A stretch of 64,000 nt of DNA from Nymphaea colorata (taxonomy: Eukaryota > Streptophyta > Magnoliopsida > Nymphaeales > Nymphaeaceae): NCBI RefSeq assembly GCF_008831285.2, contig NC_045138.2, positions 19,563,934 to 19,627,933 of the forward strand. Direction: 5' to 3'. Below, piece after piece: positions 11,995-24,899 of the stretch. Made by a program: the position numbers and the translations under genes. A model generated the notes under the pieces. That model was not told the DNA's origin, made no database searches, and worked only from the letters and a program-made list of their open reading frames with translations. Within the stretch, counting starts at the first letter, position 1. Every line of letters begins with the position of its first letter.

Positions 11995-14976
11995 ACGGCC
12001 GTACCCCCGCACCCAAGTTTTTGAAAAATGATTCGTACCGTACCCACACCGGTACCCGTACCGGCACCCGCACCCGTACCTATGTGACATAGGTTCTGAC
12101 TGTAGCAGGGGTGTTGTTGCACCATTTCTTTTCAGTCGCCATTTTATGGGCTAGTACTTTTTTATTAGTCTGCTAATCTTGTCAATGCTAATTCTCTTCA
12201 AAAGCACTTAACTTCTCATGCTCGTTTGTCTTCAACCTAGAGTTGTTCTTGACATTCAGTCTTGGGGACCGTTAGAACCTTTTGATTTTAAGCTTAAAGC
12301 CTTAAACCCTATCCGAGTTTTAGTGAAACTTAGAAGATGTAATTCCAAAACTACATATAATTTTTTATCATCTATGTATTTCCTCTTTTTCTCTGTTTTT
12401 ATGAATCCCAGGTAATTGGATTTAAGTTAGAGGAAGAATTTGATTTAAGTATGAACATTTGGAATTGATCAAGTAGGGGGGTATTAAACTATGGGCTAGA
12501 AAATCTGCCCCTAGAAAACAAGAAAAGGCTCACCCAAGTCTAACCGAACAGTCCCCACTTGCACAAGGGTTTGGTGCAACCATTTCAATGTGTAACCTAA
12601 AGTTTGCTCTCATCAATGTGACTTTTCTCCTTGAGAAACAAACCAATAGCTGCACAATTTTGACATATTTGCAAATATTCCACTTAAATTTATTTTGAAT
12701 TGTTTGTTTCTTCCATATACTAACAATCCTTTCTTTTTTTCCTTTGTCAGGAAAAGAAACGGAATAATCTGAGAGATTTTCTGAACGTTGCAGGGCCACT
12801 GGGTGTCTCTCATTTTCTGATATTATCAAAGACAGAAACTGCACCCTATTTAAGAGTCGCAAGGACCCCTCAAGGCCCAACCCTATCATTCAAAGTCCAT
12901 GAGTACTCACTGGCATCTGATGTGGCTCAGTCACAAGCTCGACCTCGGTGTCCACAAGAGCTTTTCAAAAATCCTCCTTTGGTTAGCTTTTGTGGCATAC
13001 AATTAATAGAAAATTACATTTTCTTGCATTATGAAGCAGATTTGACACTTTGCTCCTCATTATAATTGGTTATGGAAATTATTTGGGCTGATGTTGGATT
13101 ATTTTGTGGCAGATTGTCCTTTCTGGTTTTGGAACAGGGTATCAACATTTGAAGCTCGTTACTGTTATGTTCCAGAATATATTTCCTTCAATTGACATTA
13201 ACACGGTCAGTTGGATTGTTTTTTGTACTGTTTTCTTTCTCTTCATCTGATTGTGTTCTCATCCCGCCATTATCAGTCATTCTAATGCAGTTTGAGAAAT
13301 TGCAGGTCAAGCTGTCTTCCTGTCAGCGGATTGTGTTGCTCAACTATAATAAAGAAACTAAGCTGATTGACTTCCGTCATTATTCAATTAGGTTGCAGCC
13401 TGTTGGAGTCACACGTAGGATTAGAAAATTTGTGCAGAATCATCAGGTGCCTGATATGAGGAATCTTCAGGATGTCAGTGACTTTGTTACCAAGTATGTA
13501 CTCAATGATAATCCAACGTACAATGCTGTACCTGATTGTTGTTCCAAAGGCAAAGGAGGTTTTGTTCCTTGGCCAACATTTTGTCATTTCCATAATAATT
13601 TCATTAACGACTGATCTTTCCTTGAAGTTTTTACACTTGCAGAATACTTTTACAACTTCAAGTTTTCTTTTCTTTCTATAAGAAAACCCATTTGCATTTT
13701 GTCTTCGTTCACTTCTTCACGTCTTATGGCGTAGAAAACAGACAGTAAGCTTGATATCAAGTCTCTGGTCGCATATGTGGCTTATTTTCTCTTTCTAACT
13801 TTTTTAATTCTGGACTGGGTGTTATCTTCCATTCAGATCCAGTTGCATTAGTTAGAGAGGATGTGATAAAATAGTCTTCAGTCAATAATCAAAACAGATG
13901 TAGGTTTTTGTTGTTCATTTTCTAATACCTTGAGTTCATTCTTTTAATAAGTAGTGAAACCATGATTTTTAGTCCCTTATGTTATTTTGATGGCTTGGGT
14001 AGTTTTAAAACGCTACTTGATCCATGATGTATGCAATTCAGTGGGTTATAGGTGTAGTCTTGACATAGACAAGAACTTATTTCCTCTTCTCATATGTGAA
14101 GGGCTGGGTATGGATCAGAAAGTGAGGCAGAAGATGAAGCAGCAGCAGTGAGTTTGCCAACGGATCTTGGCAGAGTAAACAAGGCGTCTACAAAAAGTGC
14201 CGTCAAACTTCAGGAGATTGGACCTCGGATGACCCTGCAGCTACATAAAGTGGAGGAAGGATTATGCTCTGGCAATATCATATTCAATGAATATGGTAAA
14301 ACTATTCTCCTTCCTTGCACCTGCAACCATTCTTTTTACATTTTCCCTAAGTTACACTGTATATCAACATGCTCTGCTGTGAACTAGCTGGTATACATGT
14401 GTCCATTACTGATCATGGGAGCTGCCAGAATGTACATCCTTCCTAACCTGCTTCATTTTTTAAGACGGCATATTTGTGTGAATAGATAATGAATTCAAAG
14501 TTTAGGTGGAAGATATTGCACTGCAGGCGTTTGTAAATGTCAGTGATCTTAATCTAATTTGCGTAACTCACACTAGAAGTGCAGGCAAACAGTCGGACCT
14601 TTTAGGGGGTTTAGAGTCTTCTAGATGATAGGAACAATCACATTCTATTGATCAAGTGTTCAGTTACGATATTTTCAGCGGGAATCACTTGTGGATGGGT
14701 CTTGCGGTTAGGTTAAGATGCATTCGAAGAAAAATTGTTGATATGTGATTAGGAAGACCTAGATATTACTTGGAAACAATTAAGCTGCTTAATTTCATAA
14801 CAGGCTAATATAAGTGGGATTGGCTTTTTAATTTATTATTTGATCTCATATATTTTACTTGCCCTTCTCATTTCATATATTTTAGTTTTCATTCGGTTCT
14901 AAGACTCGATAGCCCTTAACCCGATGTTGCCTGAAATGCAGGTAATTCCAGTAAAGAGAAAACTACCGATGAGTAA
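10061..14976 (+). CDS. PPAN: Peter Pan-like / SSF1 Brix-domain ribosome biogenesis protein
   Basis: Seven coding exons join in frame to 314 codons plus stop: 10061-10078, 10173-10358, 12751-12981, 13113-13205, 13306-13493, 14102-14295 and 14942-14976. All introns have GT..AG borders. Peter Pan/SSF1 proteins are nucleolar Brix-family factors needed for maturation of the large ribosomal subunit. The sequence shows the basic start MARMRKRNKRKVF, the Brix-type blocks PKSFVFSRGKV and NVAGPLGVSHFLILS, then LRVARTPQGPTLSFKV and RIVLLNYNKETKLIDFRHYSI. After an acidic SESEAEDEAA comes the family block EIGPRMTLQLHKVEEGLCSG. The protein ends 12 codons later, so the charged C-terminal tail seen in many relatives is very short here. 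Intron 2 (2.4 kb) carries a hAT MITE. Confidence 0.9.
11467..12100. mobile_element. hAT-type MITE with GTACGG-rich ends
   Basis: An 8-bp direct repeat, GTTCTGAC, flanks the element at 11467-11474 and 12093-12100. The element itself (11475-12092, 618 bp) starts CTACGGGTAC and ends GTACCTATGTGACATAG. Both subterminal zones are packed with GTACCGGTACGGGTAC words in opposite orientation. An 8-bp duplication is the hallmark of hAT transposition. A TA/TG microsatellite (about 11934-11993) lies inside. There is no transposase. It sits in intron 2 of the Peter Pan-like gene. Confidence 0.75.
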
Positions 14977-14989
14977 AGTTGCTCCTCTT

Positions 14990-17580
14990 GAGAGTTTGTT
15001 TGGAACTCGTGAAGAACTATTCAACTTCTGTCCTCTTCTAAAGTTGCAATGAATCATCAAATTGATAGAATTGCATCAATGGCAGACCGATTAACTTGAG
15101 AAGTTCTAGTCTGGGCACCATGGATCCGAGAAAAGCAGGCACAGGGCGTCGTCTCCTGGCAAATTTTGCAATCTTATTTTTTGTGTTCTTTTTTCTACAT
15201 AACATTATTCATAGGGCAATTTTGAGCGTCAAGCTGATGTTTTAAAGATCAAAAGTGCAAAATGATCTCTCTCTCTCTCTCCATACCTTGATAGAAGGAT
15301 CAAGGCATCACATGCATATTCACGTTGATCTGCTGCATCATTAAAAAGTACAATAATGCCTGTATGATGAAACTACAGATCGTTCTACAAAGTTGGCGGA
15401 TTCCATTGTTCGTGTTTTGAAGGAGAGGGAAACTGGGTCGCAATGAGTGGGCCGATTCACACTAATGGCTTCACAACTGAAAGCATATTGATTGCAGTAA
15501 CGCAATATCCGTTTTGTTAACTTCAAAACAGGGACAATGAGAAATGTGTTGTTCGTCAACGGCGCCATGCCTCTCTAGTTTGTGCTTAAAAAGATCGATT
15601 GGAAAAGTAAAAAAACAATAGCAAATTGACTCTTTCGTGGATCGAATGTCCGCCTTGGAGGCTTCCCCGTACTTCGTAGGCACTTTAACTTGCAACTTTT
15701 AAGGGGCAGTTAACATAAAATCATATAAGGCATTAGTATGTAAATGCACAATGTATCTGGAATTAACCAGCCCACATGTGCCTCTGTCATTAAACAGGTT
15801 TAATGTTTCTCAATGTCATTATACTGAAGGATGCTTAACACACCCATGAACAAAGCTAGACAAAGGTTGACCACATAGCAAATCATATTATTGCATGTTT
15901 TTCTAGTTTACACATAGGATGAAACAAATAAATAGAATTGAGGGTTTAGTGCTACGGTGGATCTAATATATCAAAAGTTTGAAAGGTAACAGGATCTGAA
16001 AACAAGGTACCTTAGGAGGACCAGAATCCAGCCCAATACCCGATCCGACTTTCTAAGAAGGGTTCAGCATCAAGCATGAGCTGACACGTAACCCGGTTGG
16101 CTTTCCAGGCGTCGAGGCAAGCAGGGCCAGAGCACCCACCGTGGCCCCTGAGTGAGATCAGTATATCGAAATTCAAATTCAGTGTCATGCAAATCGAAAA
16201 TTGAATCGGATCTCTCGTATCTTCGATTTAGTTACGCAAACTCCTTTGAACTTCTCCAGCATTAATTTTGACTGGATTTTGGTTAGAATTCAGTCATCTT
16301 TCGGTCATTTTTTAAAAATCCTAAAATTGTAATCAGATAAAGGTTAAGATCTAAGAAGCTGATTGTTTTCATAATTGAGTATGTAATGAAACCAACAGGA
16401 TTTGCGTTCTTCATTTGTACAATTGTAGTTGGTTCAATATGATTAACTTGTGATTCTATGAATAAATGTTCATTTAGATTATTCTAATTTCAATTACATA
16501 ATACTACGAATTAGATTTAGGTCATTCATTTACACAATTGTAATTTGTATAATGAGATTAACAGCTCAATGTGTTAAAAGTTGTAATTGCATATATAGAA
16601 CTACAATTGAATAATTATAATCACTTGCAATGGCGGTCTTGCACTTGCATTCAATGAGATCAACTTGTAATTCAAATGAATCTTTACAAATATGATTACA
16701 AGTTTACCTCAACAAAAAAACTATAATAGTGCAAACGAATGACCTAAATCACTTGAAATTATAGTCAATCAAATCATTTGTATTAGACTTTTTTTGGGAG
16801 ACATGCCATGTTTAAGCATATAGATTTTGTTCATATCATTATATACTTAACACTTACAATCATTCAAATGAATCTATATAAATATAATTACAAGTTAACC
16901 TCATTAGACAAATTTCAATTTAACAAATAAAGAACCTAGCTTTCGAATCGAATGCAACTATTTCGGACTTTGGGCTTGGGTGTATTTTCTGGTTGTGCTT
17001 AGTAAACTTATATTACTCTTAGCTAGCATGTTAGTAAAAATTATTCCCTACGGGCGTACCTTGGTGGGTAGTCGTATGTCATGATTGGTTCATTCTCTAG
17101 TTTCTCCGTTAGTTTTTAGGAATCACAAACTGGTGCTACTAAATAAATATGATTTTCGATCCGTAGTCGAATCTTACCAATACTATTCATTATGATCCAG
17201 TTTGTGGTTTTGCATCTGAACCAGCTTCGTATTTTGTATTTAAAAATAATTACTTTAAAAGACTGACTTTTGGCTATAAATGTATTTAGGATCCTCGCTT
17301 TTTGATATCCGTATTACCGACTTCGCTTTTAGTGTGATTGTTGGAAAGAGAACTCTGTTCAAACTACTAACTATGTTGGAGATTTGAGAAAGTTTATAAA
17401 ACTTCAGATTATCTCTTTAGTTTGAAGTATATTATCATCAGCTTATCATGTTCATATTATAACTAGTTAAAGGAAAAAATAAAATTGGCTGCCTGTTATT
17501 TAAGAATTTGTTAGTCAAATGTGAGCCTGCATAGGAAATGAGAATATAAAATTACCGTCAAAAAGTAAACTTTTAAATAT
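14990..17580. other. intergenic between PPAN-like and YTH genes
   Basis: It contains the 3' UTR of the Peter Pan-like gene, a (TC)n tract near 15264-15284 and an AT-rich repeat zone at 16150-16940. I see no coding gene. Confidence 0.5.
16514..16750. repeat. inverted-repeat (foldback) element
   Basis: A 22-bp arm at 16514-16535 (GATTTAGGTCATTCATTTAC...) recurs inverted at 16729-16750 with two mismatches. Between and around them are many copies of ACAATTGTAATTTG-like words. This is probably part of a non-autonomous DNA transposon whose outer limits I could not fix. Confidence 0.5.
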
Positions 17581-17696
17581 ATTTTCTTTATTAGAAAGGT
17601 GAGAGAGAAGCTATATATTAAATTTGAGAGAAGCGGAGAAAAGGGAGAGAAATTAGGGTTTTTCTCTCTCCTGGTGGGGTTGGAGCGCGAGAGTTT

Positions 17697-17727
<31 letters not shown>

Positions 17728-17972
17728 GAAACCAGAAAAATAGAAAAAAGCGAGAAAAATATCCGGTGTAGGAGGTGGAGCCGTGGTGCTATTTGAATCA
17801 CCTCTTGGCCACCCAGAGGACGCCTCTCTTTTCTTCCCACCTCCGGCACCGTCGGCGGCTGCCATATCTCCCCCTCCCTTGCGCCCCTCTGGCACGAGTT
17901 GTGTTGCACCTGAATAGAGAGAGGAGCTAGAGGGGGAAAGAGGGGGTGATACCATCTTCACCAGTTACCAAC

Positions 17973-20900
17973 ATGGCGGCTGTGGCTCCTTCTCCGGAAC
18001 GTATCCTTTTCTCTTAATAGTCTTCATTCATTTTTTCCCCTTCGATACTTTCGCTTTCTGGTTTGGGCCCTTCAGGGTTTTCTGATTCTTCTTTTATGGA
18101 ATTTGTAAGAGCTTTTGCTTGATAAGTTAGCTCGTCCAGGCATCACATGATCAGTTTGTGTGCAGTTTCTGGTTGGTGGTTTTGTTTGGTTTTCTTCTTT
18201 GATGTGTCTCTGTTTCTTGGGGAGGTGCTTCAGTATCATGGTTTTGCTTGGCTTTATACCGCTTTGTTAACGTTTCAAGCATTTTGGAGAAATGGTAGTT
18301 GCAAATTAGTTGCTTTTAGATTGTTTCTAGTGATAATTAAGCGTCGGTTTCCTCCTGGGGTTGGTGTTCGCTGCTAGGGTTCATGTGCATGTCTAAAAAT
18401 GGTTGGTGTTGGATTTCTGTTTGCTTACTGCTTTTGTTATTTTGATAATTTTAAGAATCTGTTTTCAAGTTTAGGCTAAGAGGTTTTTACCGCCCACTTG
18501 TGATGGGTTTTGGTTGTTAAGTTAGAGAACTAGAAAATAGGCTGCTTCGTCTAAGCCTAGTCAGTTGCTAGTTTCTAGTATCGACTAGATACTTCTCCTA
18601 GGTCGATAATTTTGTTAAGATAAATGCTAAAATTGACTTCATCTGCGAGCCGAGCTGTCTTTCTGCCATAATTGTTGCCTAACTTTTCCTTTGTTGTTGG
18701 AAATACTGTTACTGTTTTTGTTAAGATGGTTGTCGTGGGATATTATGTTGAGATCAGAGCACGAAACTGTGACGATTTTATTTTGGCTTCAATGGTTCCT
18801 CTCTTACTAATGCTACTGAAGAAATTGTACCCTTATAGTTTTAGAGGGTTTGGTTGACTTGTATGGCTTAGGCTTTGGATGATCTATTTTGCTTGTTTTC
18901 TTTTGTGATTGAATAATTGAAATAATTATTCTGTTGCCGTTCTGTGTTTGCACTTGAAAAATTCTGATTCTTGTTCTTACGTACATTGTCCTATCCTTGT
19001 TTGAAAGTTCACGTAATTATAAGCGTTTTATTTTAGATTTTTTTGCAAAATTCCTGTGCTTAATATAGTTGTATAGATTAGGTTTTTTGGTCAATAACAT
19101 GTCTGAAGGTTTTTGTAATTTACAGTGCCATTGGTGATTGATCCCCTTACTGATTTATATAAAAATATATCCATTTACTAAAATTGTTGTTTAGTGTTCT
19201 AGTCATCTAAATGCTGGAGACTTTGAGGTGCCTTCAATTTCACAAGCTCCTTATTTGTTCCTCTGGCATTATTTTAGGTTATCTATGACGGAGTTGGTTG
19301 ATTGCACTTTATGTTGTATCCCCGTTGAGTTTTGGGTACTGATTTTCACTACAACAGCTATTTGTTTTGTATTTTATTTGACGTTTTTTGCTTGAGTACT
19401 ATGTTTCACTACAAGGATGTGATATCTTTTGTTTTTTAGCAAGATGCACTCTTTTCCTTGACCCTTTGTGCAGAATCTACAGAATTGCTTAAGAACTTAT
19501 CGTTGGATTCACAATCGAAGGCTCCAGAGATTCCTGAGCCCACAAAGAAGGTAAATCTTTTCATCTCTAGATTGTTGTTTGTTTATTCCACAAGTTCAGA
19601 TTCTTGTATAGTACTTCGTTTCTGTTGGATTACTTCATGAATTCAGTTGCCTTTTTTATTTTCTGTCAGAATCAATGGTTCAGATTTATTTATTACTTGT
19701 TCTATAGCCATCTTCTGTTCGGTATGAAGCTGGTGATGTTGGAAAGGCAGTAAACTCTACCAGTAATCGTTCCACAACACCCATCCTTCAGGAATTTGCG
19801 GATCCTAACATGTTCTATGTTCCTAATGGATATGCTTCTTCTACATATTATTATGGAGGTATTTTTTTCATCTATCTCTACTTGTTTCATTTGATGGTTT
19901 ATGTTACTACTGTTATCTTTCAAATCTGTTTGAATATAAGTACTGTTCTTAACTGGGCTGCTTATCTCTTAATTGTTTATTCATTGGTCCAGTGAGTGAA
20001 GGCATTGTGATTTAATCTACTTATCTTTTAATTCATTAGGGTATGATGGTCCAATGAATGAGTGGGAGGATTATCCTAGATATGTCAGTCCTGATGGAGT
20101 TGAGATACCACCTCATGTAAGTTCACTTCATCGTTATCTTGTCTTGTATTTAACAAATCCTACTGCCCGTTGACTTGTATGTTAATTCTCTCTCTCTCTG
20201 TCTCTCTCTCTCTCTCTCTGTGTGTGTGTCTCTATCGAGTAATTACAGGGTGTTTATGGGGACTGTGGAAATATGATGTATCACCCTGGATATGGTTACC
20301 TTCCTTGTGGTGCATATTCTCCATGTTCATCAGTTCCAACTGTGGGTCCAGATGGACAGCTTTATAGTCCTCAGCCGTACCAATATGTGGCACCATACTA
20401 CCAGCATCCTAGCCCACCGGTAGGCCAATTTGATGCAAGCAATCAAGCTACTGTGATCAATTCCGGCATTTCTGCATGCACTGCAGCTGACTTGGGAACA
20501 GTACCTATTGAACCTGTTAATGGGGCTTCTAAAAATTTAGCAAATGACAATGCAAATGGGAGTCATGGATCACAGCCGTCCAGGCCAAGCAATCAGTCAT
20601 CACCTGCAGTCAATTCAAATGGTGCATGTGGGAAGGGTACTTTGCCAAGCATTCAAGATCCTCACTCTAATTCTCAAGGGCAACGATCAGTTTGGGTGGC
20701 TAGACCTGTGTTGTCTAATGGGCAGCATGGACCTGTGGCTAGTGCCCCATTGTCTTCTCCAGTTTCTCAGCCTACAGGATCTAGAAACCAGAATGTTCGG
20801 TCCCCTCCTCATCTGATGGTATAGCAATTGAATTTTTGTCCTTCTCTTTAATTGTAATTAAGTGCATTTTAATCATTTTGCTCTCAGATATATTTCTATG

Positions 20901-22947
20901 AGACATCGGGAAACAAGCATGCTTGTTACCCAAAGGTAACGGTGTTAATGGGAGAGAGGTCCAATTAAGTATCTTTGGTTGGTTATATGGAGTTCGATAA
21001 GTAGATGGGCTAGATATGGATTTGGGATTACAGTGGGCACTGATGACTGATCGGACCCAAGTTTCAAATAAAATCTGTAATTTTTTTAACATGATTTTTT
21101 CTGCGGGAATAACATGCACATTTAAAAGCATAAAAAGTGCCAATTTGTTCTGTATGGACCAGAAGTTCATATCCTTCTGTGACTGCTGGGTTGGTTTCCA
21201 CCAGTTCATGTTTCTTTTCCTTTTTTCAGGGAATGCATCCTTCTAGGCCGAATCCTGTTATGGCACCTGCTTCTGCCTTTATGAACAGGATATATCCAAA
21301 CAACAGAGTGTACAATCATGACACAGGTGCTTCGAGGCTTCCTTATGGTTATGGCTCAAATGGGTACGACTCCAGAGCACATTGGCATGGCTGGATGCCT
21401 GTTGATAGTAAATACAAGCCTCGAGGACGTGGTAATGGATATCTCTATTATAGCAATGAAAACATAGATGCATTGAATGAGCAGAACAAGGGACCCAGAG
21501 CTGCTAGATATAAGAACCAAAGAGGTTTCCTTTCAGGTGTCACATTGGCAGCGAAGGGTCAGACTCTAAACGAGAAGTCAGAGGATTCCTACAAGGCTCC
21601 AGAGAGAGAACAGTACAACCATCCAGAGTTTGTTACCAAGTATACAGATGCAAAATTTTTTGTTATCAAGTCATATAGTGAGGATGATATTCACAAGAGC
21701 ATAAAATACAATGTCTGGGCCAGTACTCCAAATGGTAACAAAAAGCTTGATGCTGCTTATCGAGAGGCCAGTGAGAAAGCCAGTGCTTGTCCTGTCTTCT
21801 TATTGTTCTCTGTGAGTACAATATTCTTTATAACTCTCCCCAAATCTGTTCTTTGCAGATGGTACCCTTCGTGGTTTGTCTTGCTGAGCATGATTCTGTG
21901 CTGTGCTGCAGGTGAACACAAGTGGGCAATTCTGTGGCCTTGCAGAAATGGTTGGTCCAGTTGATTTCAACAAAAATCTAGACTATTGGCAGCAAGACAA
22001 ATGGAATGGTTGTTTTCCTGTCAAGTGGCATATTGTAAAGGACATCCCTAACAGTTTACTGAAACACATTATTCTGGAGAACAATGATAACAAGCCTGTG
22101 ACAAACAGCAGAGACACTCAGGAGGTAGATCTGTACTTTGAAAATGACCAACCTACAATTTTTTTCATAACGGCTCATCCTGTTTAAGAATTTGTGGGTT
22201 TCTGATTCTGCTGAATCTGTTACTGTTGTATAGCAGTGGCAAAAAATGTGATTTTTGACTCCTGCATTTGTACAGGTGAAACTTGAGCAGGGGCTTGAGA
22301 TTCTAAAAATATGCAAAGAACATGCCTCCAAGACTTGTATGTTAGATGACTTTGGATTTTATGAGAACCGACAGAGACAAATGCAGGAAAGCAGAGGAAA
22401 GTTGAAGCAGATTCAGAAGCCGGTATAGTTTTCTCCCTCAGGTTGCTAATTTCTTTTTCGAGGGTCAAGGGATCTGATGCCCTCCAATCTGCATACGTTT
22501 TCTGAGTGTGCTCTTTCCTATGCCACACTGGCTATTTATTCTCACCAAGGGCATGCACTGTGGGCTGGGTCATTGATGAATGTGTCAAACGTTTACTCGT
22601 TGATGATGGTATATAATTGCAGCACCGCCACCTTTCCAAATTTCAGAAAGTTTATCTGTCTGCTGTTTGGTAGTTCGGTCTGGTTCTGCTAGATTTGACA
22701 TGTTCCTGTCTTTCAGATATGGGACGAGAAGGTAAATACCTGTTCTGCTGAGAACAAGGATGGGACAAAATCAAAATCCTTGAAGCCTATTGAGCCAGTG
22801 GTGATTCTTCAGAAGGAAACAGCCCAGGTTCTTGGAGAGGCAAAATCATCAGTAGAAAACGGCTTGGCTACAGGAGCTGGAGATGTCGCAAAGAATGCTA
22901 AACCAGCGACTAATAAGAGGGTAGCAAATGGAGTTTCCAGGGTCTGA
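17973..22947 (+). CDS. ECT: YTH-domain m6A RNA reader, ECT family
   Basis: Nine coding exons join in frame to 691 codons plus stop: 17973-18000, 19474-19550, 19708-19858, 20040-20116, 20249-20818, 21230-21811, 21912-22124, 22276-22422 and 22717-22947. ECT proteins are cytoplasmic YTH readers that bind N6-methyladenosine in mRNA. The N-terminal half is disordered and rich in Tyr, Pro, Asn and Gly ([28 protein letters not shown]), as in this family. The YTH domain starts near [20 protein letters not shown] and runs through [41 protein letters not shown] and [16 protein letters not shown]. The Trp residues of NVWAS and QDKWNG are those expected to form the aromatic cage. A TATA-like TATATATTA lies near 17612 with a (GA)n leader. 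Which ECT subclade it belongs to is not determined. Confidence 0.93.
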
Positions 22948-24690
22948 ATCTTTATTACTACAGGAGCTGCATTTTCCATGTAATTTATGAGTTTCTATAG
23001 CCACAGAGAAGTTCAGAAAATTTTTGCTGTTTTGGGTAGTGTACCTCTCACTCTTCGGCTGAGGAGATCTGGAGATGCAAAGCTCTTCAAGTAATAAAAA
23101 GTAGATTGAACCCCACAAAGAAAAGAAGTATTAATTTGTGGGTATGCCAATACAAATTCATTATTGCTCTCCGTGTTTCATAGCTGGTCGGTCAGACAGG
23201 GGATCCAAGACGAGACACGTCTCCTATTTGATTCGCATTAGTGCTACTATACCTTACTCCCTTAAAACATTATTCCCTTAAAGCATAAGATAGATGGAGG
23301 AGAACCCTTCTCTCATGATCTTCCAGGATTGTATCCCAGCACCGCTCAGTAGCAGTTATTTAATATCCACACAATGCCTAGCTGTGATTTCATTTCTTAC
23401 TAATAAAGAGTTGAAAATGATTGACAACTACTTTGAAAAATCAAAAGGTTCTTCCAAATATGTCCTGGTGTTTGGAATTTCATAGATTAGAAGCATAATG
23501 GCTTTGCTACTATTTTTTGCCTTCGAATGCAAAAGTCATCAGACGAAGTCACACATCTGCTTTAGATGCCCAAATTATTCCAGATCAGGCGCTTAGAATG
23601 GTCACGATATGGAGAATAAACAAATTAATCCGAGAAAGAGAAAGAACAGTGACGTTGAGGCCCTTTTTTGGAGACTATCCTAAAAAATTGAGATGGAATT
23701 GCGGCTCACTGGAAAATATACAGTTTAAAATTCCCTTAAATTTTATGTACTGGCGTAACTTTAACGTCAGTACCGAGATTCAAATTATCAATGTTCTTGG
23801 GATTTGGCTTTTATGAACATATATTTGGTAGTGTAAAGAAATCGACAAACTAATAAAGTCGGAAAATGACCAGTTTCACTAGGGTACACGTAGTATATGC
23901 GGCGGCATCCTCCAAACTCTTTTCCCTTATCTTTCTCCTTTCCATGCAATTTTTTTTTTTATTTATCTTCACCATTACGCCTCAAATGATGCCATCAGTG
24001 TTTTCTGGCCTGTGAAATAGTGAAATAGTAGGTCTGGACGAAACAAAATGCCAAATCTTGAGTATGCAATAAAAATGGTTTTAATTAAAAGGCAGATTAA
24101 AGAAAATAATAAACTTCAAACATCATACCATAAATCAAAATATGATTAGTGCAATCGACACCCAGGTGGGTTAACCCTTCTTGGTTTCGTTTCCTTCCTT
24201 CTCCGAAACCCATCAACTTCAGTATCATCACCTCTATTTTCTTCACGTCAATTGGAGCATATCATGGAGCATATCATAGCTGGTCGAGCCAGTGAAAGTC
24301 TACTACTTTATAATGCAAACTTTGAACTGCAAACTGATGCTACACTACACTCTAATTGACAGGTATCCCATACTTGAAGCAGAACACTTTAATTGACAGG
24401 TATCCCATACTTAAGCAGACCTGAACCCCAAAACCAAAATTTCTGTTAATCCACGTGATTTAGTTTGCCTTCATCTTCGTCCCCCACCTCGCCCTTGCCG
24501 TGCACCACACATAGTCTGGCTTAAGATGTGGTCGTTCCTAGTCTACCATCTCCTTCCTCCCCTTCGACTAGTCACAATGATGCTCCACTCTCTACCCGGC
24601 CTTCCTCTGACTACTAGATCCACATATGGTATAGTTAAACCCCAATTCAAACCACCTTCTCACTTTCCAAATTCCTCCCGAACCTAAGAA
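22948..24690. other. intergenic, no gene seen
   Basis: The 3' UTR of the YTH gene extends to about 23100. The rest is AT-rich with a direct repeat of a TAATTGACAGGTATCCCATACTT word near 24354-24411. No coding gene is evident. Confidence 0.5.
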
Positions 24691-24860
24691 TTGTGCCATC
24701 ACCCTCCAGCTTCCAGAATGGCGGAAAGCTGTGGAAATTGAAATGGAGGCTGTTCGGAACAATTAAACTTGGACCTTTGGTTACTCGATGGACAACCTAC
24801 TATGCAAGTCCAATGGACAGTTACTCCTATCCCAAGGTGGACTTTTTTGTGACATAAGTT
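24660..24860 (+). mobile_element. Ty1/copia reverse transcriptase relic
   Basis: A plus-strand frame reads LPEWRKAVEIEMEAVRNN, then a stop, then TWTFG. This is the conserved start of the copia RT domain (W..A...E..A...N.TW). Frame loss follows at once. It is a short dead fragment. Confidence 0.6.
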
Positions 24861-24899
24861 TTACCTAACTGGCAAATATTTGGTAGTGTACTCTCTTAC

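Noticed and set aside
17511-17961. Minus-strand frames over the YTH gene leader
   Set aside because: Generated by the (GA)n tract and leader of the plus-strand YTH gene.
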